A stretch of 64,000 nucleotides of DNA from Williamsia muralis (GCF_002735905.1 NZ_PEBD01000010.1:1550001-1614000); one strand, 5' to 3'; positions 35,341 to 47,570 are shown, counted from the stretch's first letter. Program-made: numbers and translations. The notes: generated by a model not told the origin, from the sequence alone.

Positions 35341-36030
35341 GTGAATCTGGTCATCACCGGTACGTCCACCGAAGTGGGCAAGACCATCACCACTGCAGCC
35401 CTCGCCGCGGCGGTGATGGCTCGTGGCCTCGACGTCGCCGTGTGCAAACCCGCCCAGACCGGGGTCGGTCCGGACGATCCCGGCGACATCGATGAAGTCG
35501 TGCGTCTCGCCGGGGTCAGGACAACGGCGGAAGGTGCCCGTTTCCGCGATCCACTGGCCCCCGAGCGTGCGGCTCGGAACGAAGACGCCCAGCCGGTCCA
35601 GTTGTCCGACATCGTCGCGGCAGTGGACGGTCTGGCCGGGTCCGATCTCGTCCTCGTGGAGGGCGCCGGCGGTGTGCTGGTCCGGCTGGCTGCCGATCTG
35701 ACCATCCTCGACGTCGCCGCGGCCATCGGTGCGCGTGTACTCGTGGTCGCTGCACCGGGACTGGGGAGTCTGAACCACACCGAGCTCACCGTCCGCGCGA
35801 TCACCGGGGCGGGACTCGAGTGTGCCGGGGTGGTGATCGGGTCCTGGCCCGTCGAGCCGGATCTTGCCGAACGGTCCAATCTCGAGGACTTGCCGCAGGT
35901 CACCGGCGTGCCCATCGTCGGGAAAGTGCCCGCAGGGGCGGGTACTTTAGACCGCCAGGCCTTCGTGTCGCAGGCAGTTGGATGGTTCGATCGCGATTGG
36001 CTGACTGCCATGTGTCCCACCCCAAACTGA
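35341..36030 (+). CDS. bioD: ATP-dependent dethiobiotin synthetase
   Basis: 229 residues. P-loop GTSTEVGKTITTAAL (7-21) matches the BioD signature; KPAQTGV (about 38-44) and VEGAGGVLVRL (about 107-117) are the other conserved blocks. Carboxylates DAPA to dethiobiotin. Start GTG 35341, three bases after the bioF stop. No pimeloyl-ACP synthesis genes (bioC/H) are in the window, as usual in this group. Confidence 0.94.
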   Translation: MNLVITGTSTEVGKTITTAALAAAVMARGLDVAVCKPAQTGVGPDDPGDIDEVVRLAGVRTTAEGARFRDPLAPERAARNEDAQPVQLSDIVAAVDGLAGSDLVLVEGAGGVLVRLAADLTILDVAAAIGARVLVVAAPGLGSLNHTELTVRAITGAGLECAGVVIGSWPVEPDLAERSNLEDLPQVTGVPIVGKVPAGAGTLDRQAFVSQAVGWFDRDWLTAMCPTPN

Positions 36031-36090
36031 CCGTCCACGGTGATAGGGCACACTGAGACCGCAATACTCATGACAAGAGGGAGGCCCCAC

Positions 36091-37104
36091 GTGACCCAGG
36101 CACCAGTACGCACAGACATTCTTGACGTCGCGCGCGAGCAGGTGTTGGAACGCGGTGAAGGGCTCGACAAAGAGCAGACACTGCAGATCCTGCAGCTGCC
36201 CGACGAGAAACTGACCGATCTCCTGCAGCTCGCGCACGACGTGCGGATGAAGCACTGCGGGCCGGAGGTCGAGGTCGAAGGAATCATCTCGCTCAAGACC
36301 GGCGGTTGCCCCGAGGACTGCCATTTCTGCTCGCAGTCCGGCTTGTTCGCATCACCGGTGCGCAGCGCGTGGATCGACATCCCTGCTCTCGTGGAGGCTG
36401 CCAAGCAGACCGCCAAGTCCGGCGCCACCGAGTTTTGCATCGTTGCGGCGGTACGTGGTCCGGACAAGCGCCTGATGACGCAGGTTGCTGCCGGCATCGA
36501 AGCGATCCGCGCCGAGGTCGACATCCAGATCGCCTGCAGCCTGGGCATGTTGACGCAGGAACAGGTCGACGAGCTCAAGGCGATGGGTGTACACCGCTAC
36601 AACCACAACCTGGAGACCGCGCGTTCGCACTTCCCGAACGTGGTCACCACCCACACCTGGGAAGAGCGGTGGGGCACCCTGCGAATGATCCGCGATGCCG
36701 GCATGGAGGTCTGCTGCGGCGGCATCCTGGGCATGGGCGAGACGCTTGAGCAGCGCGCCGAGTTCGCAGCGGATCTGGCCTCGCTCGATCCCGACGAGGT
36801 TCCGCTCAACTTCCTCAACCCGCGTCCGGGCACCCCGTTCGGTGACCTGGAGGTGCTGCCGGCGGCAGAGGCGCTCAAAGCTGTGGCCGCCTTCCGCCTG
36901 GCGCTGCCGCGCACCATCCTGCGGTTCGCCGGTGGCCGGGAGATCACGCTCGGTGACCTCGGCGCCAAGCAGGGCATCCTCGGCGGGATCAACGCGGTCA
37001 TCGTCGGTAACTACCTGACCACCCTCGGTCGTCCGGCCGAGACCGATCTGGATCTGCTCGAAGAGCTGCAGATGCCGATCAAGGCCCTCAACGACTCGAT
37101 CTGA
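36091..37104 (+). CDS. bioB: Biotin synthase (radical SAM)
   Basis: 337 residues from GTG 36091, which has a strong GAGGGAGG (36077-36084) six bases upstream; a longer in-frame start at 36040 is less convincing. The radical-SAM cluster motif is C73-x3-C77-x2-C80 ([10 protein letters not shown]). Cysteines equivalent to the auxiliary-cluster ligands are seen in [18 protein letters not shown] and [10 protein letters not shown], and an arginine in LRFAGGRE. Inserts sulfur into dethiobiotin. In mycobacteria this enzyme needs the small partner BsaP, encoded directly downstream here. About 60 bases after bioD, so possibly with its own promoter. Confidence 0.95.
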   Translation: MTQAPVRTDILDVAREQVLERGEGLDKEQTLQILQLPDEKLTDLLQLAHDVRMKHCGPEVEVEGIISLKTGGCPEDCHFCSQSGLFASPVRSAWIDIPALVEAAKQTAKSGATEFCIVAAVRGPDKRLMTQVAAGIEAIRAEVDIQIACSLGMLTQEQVDELKAMGVHRYNHNLETARSHFPNVVTTHTWEERWGTLRMIRDAGMEVCCGGILGMGETLEQRAEFAADLASLDPDEVPLNFLNPRPGTPFGDLEVLPAAEALKAVAAFRLALPRTILRFAGGREITLGDLGAKQGILGGINAVIVGNYLTTLGRPAETDLDLLEELQMPIKALNDSI

Positions 37105-37133
37105 CAGTTCGCATCTCAAGGAACGCTCCGACG

Positions 37134-37370
37134 ATGACCGACATCCCCGCGCCGCTGGCCGCGCCTCTCACCTTCGGGGTGTACACGGGCGTGCGGTTGG
37201 AGCTCGAGCACCCGGACTCGGTGCCCAAGGCCGCGCAGTTGGGTCTGGAACCACCGCGTTACTGCGGGCAGTGTGGGCGCCGGATGGTCGTTCAGGTCCG
37301 TCCTGACGGATGGTCCGCGCGCTGTTCACGACACGGCACGGTCGACTCGGTGGAGCTGGCACAGCGTTGA
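37134..37370 (+). CDS. bsaP: Biotin synthase auxiliary protein
   Basis: 78 residues. Equivalent in place and size to Rv1590 of M. tuberculosis, whose family was shown to be required for biotin synthase activity in mycobacteria. Metal or Fe-S ligands are visible as C44-x2-C47 ([10 protein letters not shown]) and C64-x2-H67 (ARCSRHG). N-terminal half begins with a proline/alanine-rich stretch and [16 protein letters not shown]. It lies 29 bases after bioB in the same direction and would be coexpressed with it. The assignment rests on context plus this motif. Confidence 0.82.
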   Translation: MTDIPAPLAAPLTFGVYTGVRLELEHPDSVPKAAQLGLEPPRYCGQCGRRMVVQVRPDGWSARCSRHGTVDSVELAQR

Positions 37371-37963
37371 CCGGTTCGCGCCGGGCGTTGTCGCCTTCTG
37401 CATCGGCGTCCGCGCTGGTCGTGGCGGGGATTGTGTTGGTCGCTAGTGCATGGGGAGTGATCTGGGGCCTGCTCACCCCGGGCATCGACGGTCGGGTGAT
37501 CGAATCGGACAGGGCGGTGGCCATCGGCGACGCCGGCACCGAGTTCTCCGCCCTGGCGATCTTCTTCTGTGTGGCACTGGCCGCCGGTGTGGTGCTGGCC
37601 GTGGTGCTCTGGGCATCTCCGTCACTCCGTGGTCCCTTGGGCGTGGTGGTGTTGACCCTGTCGACGATCACCGCCGGCGTCGGGGCGGTATGGGTGGGCG
37701 ATGCCATTGCCCGACTGCGCTTTTCGGGTCGAGATGGGGCGGCGGTCGGGCAGGAGTTCACCCAGCCGCCCAGCCTGCGCATCGTCGGTGCCCAGCTCGA
37801 CATCTCCGGAGGAGTCGGGTTCTCGTGGGCCCTGCTGGTGATCGCGCCTCTGACCGCGCTGGTCACCACCATCTTGTTGGTCGCCCTCGAGCGCGGCGAA
37901 CCTCGTGAGTCGGCAACCGGCGACGATGCTCCCGTCGAAGCGAGTGTGTCGCACCGAGAGTGA
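37367..37963 (+). CDS. Membrane protein of the DUF2567 type (Rv1591-like)
   Basis: About 198 residues with four hydrophobic segments (roughly 14-38, 62-86, 94-118 and 153-177) and a soluble segment between the last two. The gene follows bsaP as its homologue does in M. tuberculosis. Start uncertain: TTG 37367 overlaps the bsaP stop (TTGA) and gives a compact N-terminus; ATG 37310 would overlap bsaP by 61 bases and add 19 basic residues. Function unknown; nothing in the sequence links it to biotin besides position. Confidence 0.7.
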   Translation: MTGSRRALSPSASASALVVAGIVLVASAWGVIWGLLTPGIDGRVIESDRAVAIGDAGTEFSALAIFFCVALAAGVVLAVVLWASPSLRGPLGVVVLTLSTITAGVGAVWVGDAIARLRFSGRDGAAVGQEFTQPPSLRIVGAQLDISGGVGFSWALLVIAPLTALVTTILLVALERGEPRESATGDDAPVEASVSHRE

Positions 37964-37977
37964 TCTGCTGCCAGCAC

Positions 37978-38013
37978 TTGCGTAGAAACAGTTGTAGTTT
38001 CACAATAGTTGCG
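37978..38013 (+). promoter_or_regulatory. Promoter and overlapping dyads upstream of MFS exporter
   Basis: A -35-like TTGCGT (37978-37983), exactly 17 bases, a -10-like CACAAT (38001-38006), then six bases to the GTG at 38013: a leaderless arrangement. Two overlapping inverted repeats occupy the spacer and -10: GAAAC-N7-GTTTC (37985-38001) and TTGT-N6-ACAA (37992-38005). TTGT/ACAA half-sites are common for MarR regulators, and a MarR gene lies downstream in the same operon. The region is notably AT-rich against its surroundings. Confidence 0.5.
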
Positions 38014-39503
38014 TGACCAAACCAGTCGAGGATCTCAGCCGCAATCGCAAGGTGGCGATTCTCGCGACCTGCTGTCTCAGCCTGCTGATCGTCTCGATGG
38101 ACGCGACCATCGTCAACGTCGCGATCCCGTCGATCAGGAGTGACTTCAACGCCACGCCCACCGAATTGCAGTGGGTGATCGATGTCTACACGCTGGTGTT
38201 GGCCAGTTTGCTGATGCTCGCCGGAACCACCGCGGACCGATTCGGGCGGCGGCGGGTGTTCCAGATCGGCCTGACGTTGTTCGCTCTGGGTTCGCTTCTG
38301 TGCAGCCTGGCACCCAGCGTCGAGGTCCTCATCGCCGCCAGATTCCTCCAGGCGGTGGGCGGTTCGATGCTCAACCCGGTCGCCATGTCCATCATCACCC
38401 AGACGTTCTCCGGCCGGGTCGAACGTGCTCGGGCGGTTGGCGTCTGGGGTGCGGTGGTCGGGGTCTCGATGGCGCTCGGCCCGATCGTGGGCGGCGTGCT
38501 CATCGATCTGTTCAGTTGGCAGTCGGTGTTCCTGATCAACCTGCCGATCTGCCTGATCGCGGTGATTGCCACCATTGTTGTTGTGCCCGAATCGAAGTCG
38601 CAACGCGTTCGCGGACTCGACCCCATCGGACAGGGCCTGGCGATCACGTTCATGGCTGGTGTGGTCATCGGGTTGATCGAGGGGCCCGGCATGGGCTGGA
38701 CCGATTGGCGGACGACCGGGATCTTTGTGGTGGCGATCGTCGCATTCGGCGGTTTCTGTGCCTACGAACTGCGCCGGACCGACCCGTTCATCGAACTACG
38801 GTTCTTCCGCAGCATCCCGTTCTCGGCGGCCACCGTCACCGGCATCTGCGCCTTTGCCGCCTATGGCGCGTTCCTGTTCATGATGTCGATCTACCTGCAG
38901 GGAATCCGCGGCTACTCCCCGGTCGAGACGGGTCTGATGTTCCTGCCGATCGCGATCGGCACCATCATCTGCTCGCCGATGTCCGGACGCCTGGTGGGTC
39001 GCTATGGAACGCGCCCATCCCTGGTGTTCGCGGGTGTGATGCTCGCATTGGCATCGAGCCTGCTCACCCAACTGGGATCGAATACCCCCAACTGGCAGAT
39101 GCTCATCGTGTTCGGCATGTTCGGGGTCGGTTTCGGAACGGTGAACGCGCCGATCACCACGGCTGCCGTCAGCGGGATGCCACGCGAACGCGCAGGTGCC
39201 GCGTCGGCGATCGCATCGACGAGCCGCCAACTCGGGATCAGCGTGGGAGTGGCGCTGTCGGGGACCATTGCCGGATCAGTGATCGCGGCCGGGCCCGAGT
39301 CGCCGGTGTCCGTGTCCGCGATGGCTCCGCTGTGGTGGGTGACGGCGGGACTCGCCCTCACCATCGCGGCATTGGGGATCTTCTCCACCACCGAGGCGTC
39401 GGCGCGCACCACGTCACGGGTTGCCGACCTGTTCGCCGAGTCGGACGAAAAGCCGATCGACCAGCCGACGCATCACGCACCCACCGGCGGCAGGAGTCGG
39501 TGA
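38013..39503 (+). CDS. MFS drug/proton antiporter, DHA2 (EmrB/QacA) family
   Basis: 496 residues with 14 predicted membrane segments. Motif D1-type SMDATIVNVAIPSI (about 28-41) and motif A-type AGTTADRFGRRRVFQ (about 70-84), plus motif C-like GPIVGGVLIDLFSWQSVFLINLP (about 156-178), place it with multidrug exporters. Start GTG 38013 has no ribosome site and may be leaderless. Its stop overlaps the following MarR gene (TGATG). Likely autoregulated exporter-repressor pair for toxic organic compounds; actual substrates cannot be read from sequence. Confidence 0.9.
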   Translation: MTKPVEDLSRNRKVAILATCCLSLLIVSMDATIVNVAIPSIRSDFNATPTELQWVIDVYTLVLASLLMLAGTTADRFGRRRVFQIGLTLFALGSLLCSLAPSVEVLIAARFLQAVGGSMLNPVAMSIITQTFSGRVERARAVGVWGAVVGVSMALGPIVGGVLIDLFSWQSVFLINLPICLIAVIATIVVVPESKSQRVRGLDPIGQGLAITFMAGVVIGLIEGPGMGWTDWRTTGIFVVAIVAFGGFCAYELRRTDPFIELRFFRSIPFSAATVTGICAFAAYGAFLFMMSIYLQGIRGYSPVETGLMFLPIAIGTIICSPMSGRLVGRYGTRPSLVFAGVMLALASSLLTQLGSNTPNWQMLIVFGMFGVGFGTVNAPITTAAVSGMPRERAGAASAIASTSRQLGISVGVALSGTIAGSVIAAGPESPVSVSAMAPLWWVTAGLALTIAALGIFSTTEASARTTSRVADLFAESDEKPIDQPTHHAPTGGRSR

Positions 39504-39928
39504 TGGGGGATCTGCGTGACGAGGTGTGGCGCACGATGACGTCGTTGGTGCACAGCAACCGCGAGACGTGGCGTCGCGCGGTGATCGATCAAACGGGGTT
39601 GCCGTTCAGTAGATTTCGGATCCTGAGCCGGCTCGACGGCGGTCCGCTCACCATGAAGCAGCTGGCGTCGGCGGCCACGGTGGATGCACCTGCCGCCACG
39701 GTGGCCGTGACAGAGCTGGAGCAGCGGGGACTGGTGGACCGTCGAACGGACCCGGCCAACCGGCGCAGCAAGTTGGTGTCGCTGACCGAGGCGGGGCAGG
39801 AGATGCTCGACGCGGCACGAGCGGTCGAGGATCCGGCGCCTTCTCCTTTCGACACGCTCAGCGACGACGAGGTCGCTTCCCTCGCGGTTCTCCTGACGAA
39901 ATTGGCCGAACACACGCGGACCGGGTGA
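39503..39928 (+). CDS. MarR family transcriptional regulator
   Basis: 141 residues from ATG 39503 (AGGAG about nine bases upstream), overlapping the exporter stop by one base. Winged helix: recognition region MKQLASAATVDAPAATVAVTELEQ (about 50-73), wing with DRRTDPANRRSKLVSLTEAG (about 79-98), and dimerising terminal helices. Being coupled behind the exporter, it probably represses that operon until a ligand binds, through the dyads upstream of 38013. Confidence 0.9.
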   Translation: MGDLRDEVWRTMTSLVHSNRETWRRAVIDQTGLPFSRFRILSRLDGGPLTMKQLASAATVDAPAATVAVTELEQRGLVDRRTDPANRRSKLVSLTEAGQEMLDAARAVEDPAPSPFDTLSDDEVASLAVLLTKLAEHTRTG

Positions 39929-39944
39929 GCGCCTTCGCGGCGGG

Positions 39945-40640
39945 TCAGGGCGGCGGGCGAAGCGTCGCGAACTCGTCGGTGATGCGCAGTTGTTTGTCGG
40001 CAAAACGATAGAGCGCCGGTGGCCGCCCACCCGATGGTCCGGTCCGCCCGACTGTTCCGGTTGCGGTGATCACGCCGCGGCGGGACAAGATGCGCAGCAG
40101 ATTGGTCGAGTCCACCGGGTAGCCGAGGGCAGCGCAGTAGATGTCGCTCAGTGCCGACATCGAGAACTCGGCGGGCGCGAGTGCGAACGCGATGTTGGTG
40201 TACGACAACTTGGCAGCCAGTCTCGACCGTGCCCGTTCGACGATCTGGCTGTGGTCGAAGCTGATCTCCGGTAGTCGTGAGACCGGGTGCCACCGGGTGT
40301 CGGGTGGCAGATTGGGCTGTGAGTCGGACGGCACCATGCCGAGATATGAGGACGCGATGACGCGCGGCCCGGGCATCCTGGCGGGGTCGGAGAACACCGA
40401 CAGTTGCTCGAGGTGGGCGACTTCGCGCACGTCGACCTTCTCGGCCAACTGCCGTAGCGCCGAGGTCCTGAGGTCTTCGTCGGCGCGAAGGCCGCCGCCG
40501 GGCAGCGACCACGATCCGGCCTGCGGGTCGAACGCCCGCTGCCACAACAGGACCGAGAGCTGGGGAGCGTCGCATTCACGCGATTCGCGCACCTGGAACA
40601 CGGCGCAGAGCACTTCATGAAAGACGCTCGGCGCAGGCAT
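39945..40640 (-). CDS. nrtR: NrtR-type Nudix-related transcriptional regulator of NAD synthesis
   Basis: 231 residues from ATG 40640. N-terminal Nudix-fold domain (about 5-140) and C-terminal winged helix (about 150-231; LRILSRRGVITATGTVGRTGPSGGRP). The Nudix box at 48-70 is degenerate: it begins GGGLRADEDL but has RQLAEK where catalytic enzymes have RELxEE, so it should bind and not hydrolyse its ligand, probably ADP-ribose or a related NAD derivative, as NrtR proteins do. It is divergent from nadA, across 192 bases that contain a perfect palindrome. Homologous in place to Rv1593c of M. tuberculosis. Confidence 0.85.
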   Translation of the reverse strand: MPAPSVFHEVLCAVFQVRESRECDAPQLSVLLWQRAFDPQAGSWSLPGGGLRADEDLRTSALRQLAEKVDVREVAHLEQLSVFSDPARMPGPRVIASSYLGMVPSDSQPNLPPDTRWHPVSRLPEISFDHSQIVERARSRLAAKLSYTNIAFALAPAEFSMSALSDIYCAALGYPVDSTNLLRILSRRGVITATGTVGRTGPSGGRPPALYRFADKQLRITDEFATLRPPP

Positions 40641-40732
40641 GGCTGCGAGTGTAGTGGGTGTGTGGCGCACTGTTTGACCACGTCGACGGGGTTGCGGATG
40701 CGGCCTTTCGGCGGCTCGCGGCAGGCGGGTGC

Positions 40733-40771
40733 TACGATCGGGTCGAGGTTTTCGATCTACAGTCGAAAACC
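40733..40771 (+). promoter_or_regulatory. nadA: nadA promoter -10 and NrtR operator-like palindrome
   Basis: TACGAT (40733-40738) is a good -10 hexamer, putting transcription start near 40745. Immediately downstream is a perfect 9-7-9 inverted repeat, GGTTTTCGA (40747-40755), spacer TCTACAG, TCGAAAACC (40763-40771). A repressor bound here would block initiation or elongation into nadA. The site lies between NrtR and its expected target. Confidence 0.65.
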
Positions 40772-40832
40772 CCAGCCCAGTATCCCAGGCCGGCCACCGT
40801 AGGTCGGCTCCACGAACAGGAGGTGGTTGGAC

Positions 40833-41852
40833 ATGACCACCACGGAACTCCCGATCGGCTCTACCGCACCTCTCTACACCGGAGTCGACCCCACGCCCGA
40901 ATGGTTCGCCGAGATCAAGCGCCTGGCCAAGGCACGCAACGCGACCTTGCTGGCCCACAACTATCAGTTGCCTGCCATCCAGGACGTCGCCGACCACGTG
41001 GGCGACTCCCTTGCGCTGTCGCGCATCGCGGCCGAGGCCGAGACCGACGAGATCATCTTCTGTGGCGTGCACTTCATGGCGGAGACGGCCAAGATCCTCA
41101 GCCCCGACAAGCGGGTGCTCATCCCGGACGAGCGGGCCGGATGTTCGCTCGCGGACTCCATCACCGCCGAGGACCTGCGGGCCTGGAAGGCCGACTACCC
41201 GGATGCGGTGGTCGTCTCCTACGTCAATACGACGGCAGAAGTGAAGGGTCTCACCGACATCTGCTGCACGTCGTCGAACGCCGTCGATGTGGTCAACTCC
41301 ATCGACCCCGACCGTGAGGTGCTCTTCCTTCCCGACCAGTTCCTGGGAGCCCACGTCAAGCGGGTGACCGGCCGCACGAACATGCAGATCTGGGCCGGCG
41401 AGTGCCACGTGCATGCCGGTATCAACGGTGATGAGCTGACGGAGAAGTCCCGGACCCACCCGGACGCCGAGTTGTACGTGCACCCCGAATGTGGTTGCGC
41501 CACTTCGGCTCTCTACCTCGCGGGCGAGGGCTTCGTGCCGGCGGACAAGGTCAAGATCCTCTCCACCGGTGGGATGCTCGACGCCGCCCGCGCCACCGGT
41601 GCAACCCAGGTGCTGGTGGCCACCGAGGTCGGCATGCTGCACCAGCTGCGCAAGGCTGCCCCGGACGTCGACTTCCAGGCAGTCAACGACCGCGCGTCCT
41701 GCCCTTACATGAAGATGATCACCCCGGCCGCGCTGCTGCGTTGCCTCACCGAGGGCAAGGACGAGGTGCACGTCGACGCCGCCACGGCCGAGCGCGCCCG
41801 GCTGAGCGTGCAGCGGATGATCGAGATCGGCAATCCGGGGTCGGGGGAGTGA
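40833..41852 (+). CDS. nadA: Quinolinate synthase
   Basis: 339 residues from ATG 40833, nine bases after AGGAGG (40818-40823); an upstream TTG at 40827 is less likely. Condenses iminoaspartate with dihydroxyacetone phosphate to quinolinate using a [4Fe-4S] cluster; likely ligands are C104 (RAGCSLAD), C191 (GECHVHAG) and C290 (ASCPYMKM). [20 protein letters not shown] is the N-terminal signature region. Its iminoaspartate would normally come from NadB, encoded between nadA and nadC in related genomes, but nadC here follows directly with an overlap. Confidence 0.95.
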   Translation: MTTTELPIGSTAPLYTGVDPTPEWFAEIKRLAKARNATLLAHNYQLPAIQDVADHVGDSLALSRIAAEAETDEIIFCGVHFMAETAKILSPDKRVLIPDERAGCSLADSITAEDLRAWKADYPDAVVVSYVNTTAEVKGLTDICCTSSNAVDVVNSIDPDREVLFLPDQFLGAHVKRVTGRTNMQIWAGECHVHAGINGDELTEKSRTHPDAELYVHPECGCATSALYLAGEGFVPADKVKILSTGGMLDAARATGATQVLVATEVGMLHQLRKAAPDVDFQAVNDRASCPYMKMITPAALLRCLTEGKDEVHVDAATAERARLSVQRMIEIGNPGSGE

Positions 41853-42718
41853 CGGCGGGCAACCCTGCCGGCACCGCTGAGGTCGCTGCACTGATCGCGA
41901 CCGCACTGGACGAGGATCTGCGCTACGGACCCGACGTCACCACGGCCGCAACGGTTCCCGAGGGAGCAGTTGCGACCGTGGCCCTCGGCAGCCGGCAATC
42001 CGGTGTACTCGCCGGCCTCGACGTTGCACTACAGGTGTTCGATGCGGTGATCGGCACCGGCGCATACGAGGTGCTCGACCGCCTCGAGGACGGCGCGGTG
42101 GTCGAACCGGGCACGGTCGTCGCGACATTGCGGGGCCCGGTCGGCGGACTACTTGTCGCCGAACGCACCGCGTTGAACCTGCTCTGTCATCTGTCGGGGA
42201 TCGCCACCGCCACCGCGCAGTGGGTCGCCGAGCTCGACGGCACCGGCGCCAAGGTCCGTGACTCCCGAAAGACGTTGCCGGGCATGCGATTGCTCCAGAA
42301 GTACGCGGTGCGGTGTGGCGGGGGCGAGAACCACCGCATGGGGTTGGGCGACGCTGCACTGATCAAGGACAACCACGTGGCCGCTGCGGGTTCTGTCACG
42401 GCCGCCCTGCAGGCGGTGCGTGCCGCGTCCCCGGACCTGCCGTGTGAGGTCGAGGTGGACTCGCTCGAACAGCTCGACGAAGCGCTGGGGCTGGAGGCGG
42501 AGCTGGTTCTGCTGGACAACTTCCCGTTGTGGCAGACCCAGATGGCGGTGCAGCGCAGGAACTCGCGGTCGCCGAAGACAAAACTCGAGTCCTCGGGTGG
42601 TCTGAGTCTTGATGTCGCCGAGGACTACGCCCGAACCGGTGTCGACTACCTCGCTGTCGGAGCGTTGACCCACTCGGTGATCGCACTCGACCTCGGGTTC
42701 GATTGGGTCGGCGACTAG
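41849..42718 (+). CDS. nadC: Nicotinate-nucleotide diphosphorylase (quinolinate phosphoribosyltransferase)
   Basis: 289 residues from GTG 41849, overlapping the nadA stop (GTGA). Converts quinolinate and PRPP to nicotinate mononucleotide. Conserved blocks: [36 protein letters not shown] (phosphate and quinolinate-binding basic residues), [20 protein letters not shown] and VEVDSLEQ. Normal length. The direct overlap with nadA shows that no nadB has been lost recently by a large internal gap; the junction is clean. Confidence 0.95.
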   Translation: MTAGNPAGTAEVAALIATALDEDLRYGPDVTTAATVPEGAVATVALGSRQSGVLAGLDVALQVFDAVIGTGAYEVLDRLEDGAVVEPGTVVATLRGPVGGLLVAERTALNLLCHLSGIATATAQWVAELDGTGAKVRDSRKTLPGMRLLQKYAVRCGGGENHRMGLGDAALIKDNHVAAAGSVTAALQAVRAASPDLPCEVEVDSLEQLDEALGLEAELVLLDNFPLWQTQMAVQRRNSRSPKTKLESSGGLSLDVAEDYARTGVDYLAVGALTHSVIALDLGFDWVGD

Positions 42719-42731
42719 TTCCCGCAAAGGC

Positions 42732-42745
42732 CGGACTTGCGTCCG
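42732..42745 (+). terminator. Candidate terminator hairpin after nadC
   Basis: CGGAC (42732-42736), loop TTGC, GTCCG (42741-42745), starting 14 bases after the nadC stop. Short, and without a T-run. Confidence 0.35.
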
Positions 42746-42899
42746 TCCGCAGGTTCTGGAACTCCTGCACGTGAACGCAAGGCCTGAGCTCGCGCTGACT
42801 CGGCGCACGGGGCCGGGGACATATGCGCCTGTACGATTCAATACGGCGCTCGACGCCATTCATCGAACCACCCACGCCACTCCCCTGGAGGTAGAACAC

Positions 42900-43940
42900 G
42901 TGCCGACCGTCAACGCCTACGCCGCGATGTCCGCGACGGAAGAGCTGGTCCCCACCACCATCGACACTCGTGAGGTGGGTCCGCACGATGTTCGCATCGT
43001 GGTTGCGTACGCCGGCATCTGCCACTCGGACATCCACACCGCTCGCAACGAATGGGGAAACACCGCATACCCCGTCGTTCCCGGTCACGAGATCGCGGGA
43101 ACCGTGTCGGAGATCGGTTCCGAGGTGACGAAGTACCAGGTCGGCGACCGGGTGGGCGTCGGGTGTTTTGTCGATTCATGCCGTGAGTGCGAGGCCTGCG
43201 TCCTCGGCCAGGAGCAGTACTGCAGGCGCGGGATGGTCGGCACCTACAACTCGACCGGTCGCAACGGCGAGCCGACCACCGGTGGATACGCCCAGGAAGT
43301 GGTGGTCGACGCGAATTACGTGCTCCGCATCCCCGACTCCTTGGGGCTCGATGTGGCAGCTCCGCTGTTGTGCGCCGGGATCACCACCTACTCACCGTTG
43401 CGGCACTGGGGTGCGGGGCCGGGCAAGCGGGTCGCGATCATCGGGCTCGGGGGACTGGGTCACATGGGCGTCAAGATCGCTGCGGCCATGGGCGCCGAGG
43501 TGAGTGTGATCTCGCAATCCCTCAAGAAGATGGAAGACGGATTGCGGCTCGGCGCGCAGCACTATTACGCCACCGACGACCCGGCAACGTTCAAGCAGCT
43601 GCGCGGAAAGTTCGATCTCATCATCAACACGGTGTCGGTCAACTTCGACATCAACAAGTACATGGGCATGCTCGCGCTCGACGGCACGCTCGTAGAACTC
43701 GGGCTGCCAGAGAAGCCGATCTCGGTCCGGGCGATGTCCTTGACCGCGAACCGGCGTTCACTGGCCGGCTCGATGATCGGCGGCATCGCCGAGACCCAGG
43801 AGATGTTGGACTTCTGCGCCGAGCACGATCTCGGTTCGGAAATCGAGGTCATCCCCGCACAGCAGATCAACGAGGCCTACGAGCGGGTGATCGCTTCCGA
43901 CGTCCGCTATCGGTTTGTCATCGACAACTCGACGCTGTGA
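42900..43940 (+). CDS. NAD(P)-dependent zinc alcohol dehydrogenase (AdhC/cinnamyl-alcohol type)
   Basis: 346 residues from GTG 42900, with GGAGGT before it. Catalytic zinc ligands C41 (AGICHSDIH) and H63 (VPGHEIAG), structural zinc cysteines C94, C97, C100 and C108 ([17 protein letters not shown]), and the NADP-binding [13 protein letters not shown]. This is the CAD/YahK/AdhC group, which prefers NADPH and reduces many aldehydes; in mycobacteria relatives are called AdhC. A -10-like TACGAT at 42832-42837 may serve its promoter. It stands alone, convergent with the next gene. Confidence 0.9.
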   Translation: MPTVNAYAAMSATEELVPTTIDTREVGPHDVRIVVAYAGICHSDIHTARNEWGNTAYPVVPGHEIAGTVSEIGSEVTKYQVGDRVGVGCFVDSCRECEACVLGQEQYCRRGMVGTYNSTGRNGEPTTGGYAQEVVVDANYVLRIPDSLGLDVAAPLLCAGITTYSPLRHWGAGPGKRVAIIGLGGLGHMGVKIAAAMGAEVSVISQSLKKMEDGLRLGAQHYYATDDPATFKQLRGKFDLIINTVSVNFDINKYMGMLALDGTLVELGLPEKPISVRAMSLTANRRSLAGSMIGGIAETQEMLDFCAEHDLGSEIEVIPAQQINEAYERVIASDVRYRFVIDNSTL

Positions 43941-43952
43941 CACCGCCGGTCG

Positions 43953-44369
43953 TCATCTGAACGTCTGACGCGCCTGTCTGCGGTCCCTTGATCTGCGATC
44001 GGGAACAAGCGCGCCGAGCAGGAAGTTGACGATCGAGATGATCACCGACCCCCACACTGCGGTCCAGAACCCGTCGATGCTGAGCCCGAACTCGGTGGAG
44101 TCGGTGATCCACGCGGTCAGCAGCAACATCAAAGCGTTGATGACCAGCGTGAACAAGCCCAGTGTGACGATCAGCAGGGGGATCGACAGCAATTTCACCA
44201 CCGGCTTGATCGCGGTGTTCACCACGGTGAACACCAGCGCGATGAACAGGACGATCAGGACCTGTGCGGACGTGTCGCGGCCGTCGGTGGCGATGGAGAT
44301 GCCGGTGACGAGCGCCCCGGCCATCCAGATCGCAATGGCGTTGATCAGCAGGCGGACGACGAAGACCAT
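43953..44369 (-). CDS. Phage holin family (4-TMS) small membrane protein
   Basis: 138 residues with four hydrophobic segments (about 5-25, 36-58, 64-88, 104-125) separated by short loops, and a basic Arg-rich tail (RRSRDRRQARQTFR). Matches the widespread four-TM family named after a mycobacterial phage holin-like domain; chromosomal members are not lytic as far as known and have no assigned role. ATG 44369. Divergent from the his operon. No other phage gene is nearby. Confidence 0.75.
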   Translation of the reverse strand: MVFVVRLLINAIAIWMAGALVTGISIATDGRDTSAQVLIVLFIALVFTVVNTAIKPVVKLLSIPLLIVTLGLFTLVINALMLLLTAWITDSTEFGLSIDGFWTAVWGSVIISIVNFLLGALVPDRRSRDRRQARQTFR

Positions 44370-44428
44370 GTGCTGATCCTAGGGCCGCCGGTGAAAACGG
44401 CTGGCCGCACCGCATATCCTTGAACCCG

Positions 44429-44450
44429 GATCCATAGCGCACTGTGGATC
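44429..44450. promoter_or_regulatory. Inverted repeat upstream of the his operon
   Basis: GATCCA (44429-44434) and TGGATC (44445-44450) are perfect inverted arms; over the full 22 bases only two of eleven pairs mismatch. It lies 30 bases before the hisD start and after a -35-like TTGAAC (44420-44425), so it could bind a repressor of the his operon or fold as a leader hairpin. Confidence 0.35.
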
Positions 44451-44479
44451 GCCGACCCACCCGTCAGGAGTATTCGCCG

Positions 44480-47566
<3,087 letters not shown>

Positions 47567-47570
<4 letters not shown>

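Noticed and set aside
38171-39502. Extension of the MarR frame upstream through the whole exporter gene
   Set aside because: It overlaps the exporter in another frame and has Arg/Gly/Pro-rich shadow composition. The MarR protein starts at ATG 39503 with a ribosome site.
40641-41906. Upstream extension of the NrtR frame across nadA on the minus strand
   Set aside because: The frame stays open antisense to nadA by composition only. The Nudix domain starts at ATG 40640, and nadA has its own cluster ligands and ribosome site.
43953-44369. Prophage remnant, because of the holin-family name
   Set aside because: The protein is a common chromosomal four-TM family. No integrase, tail, capsid or endolysin gene is near.
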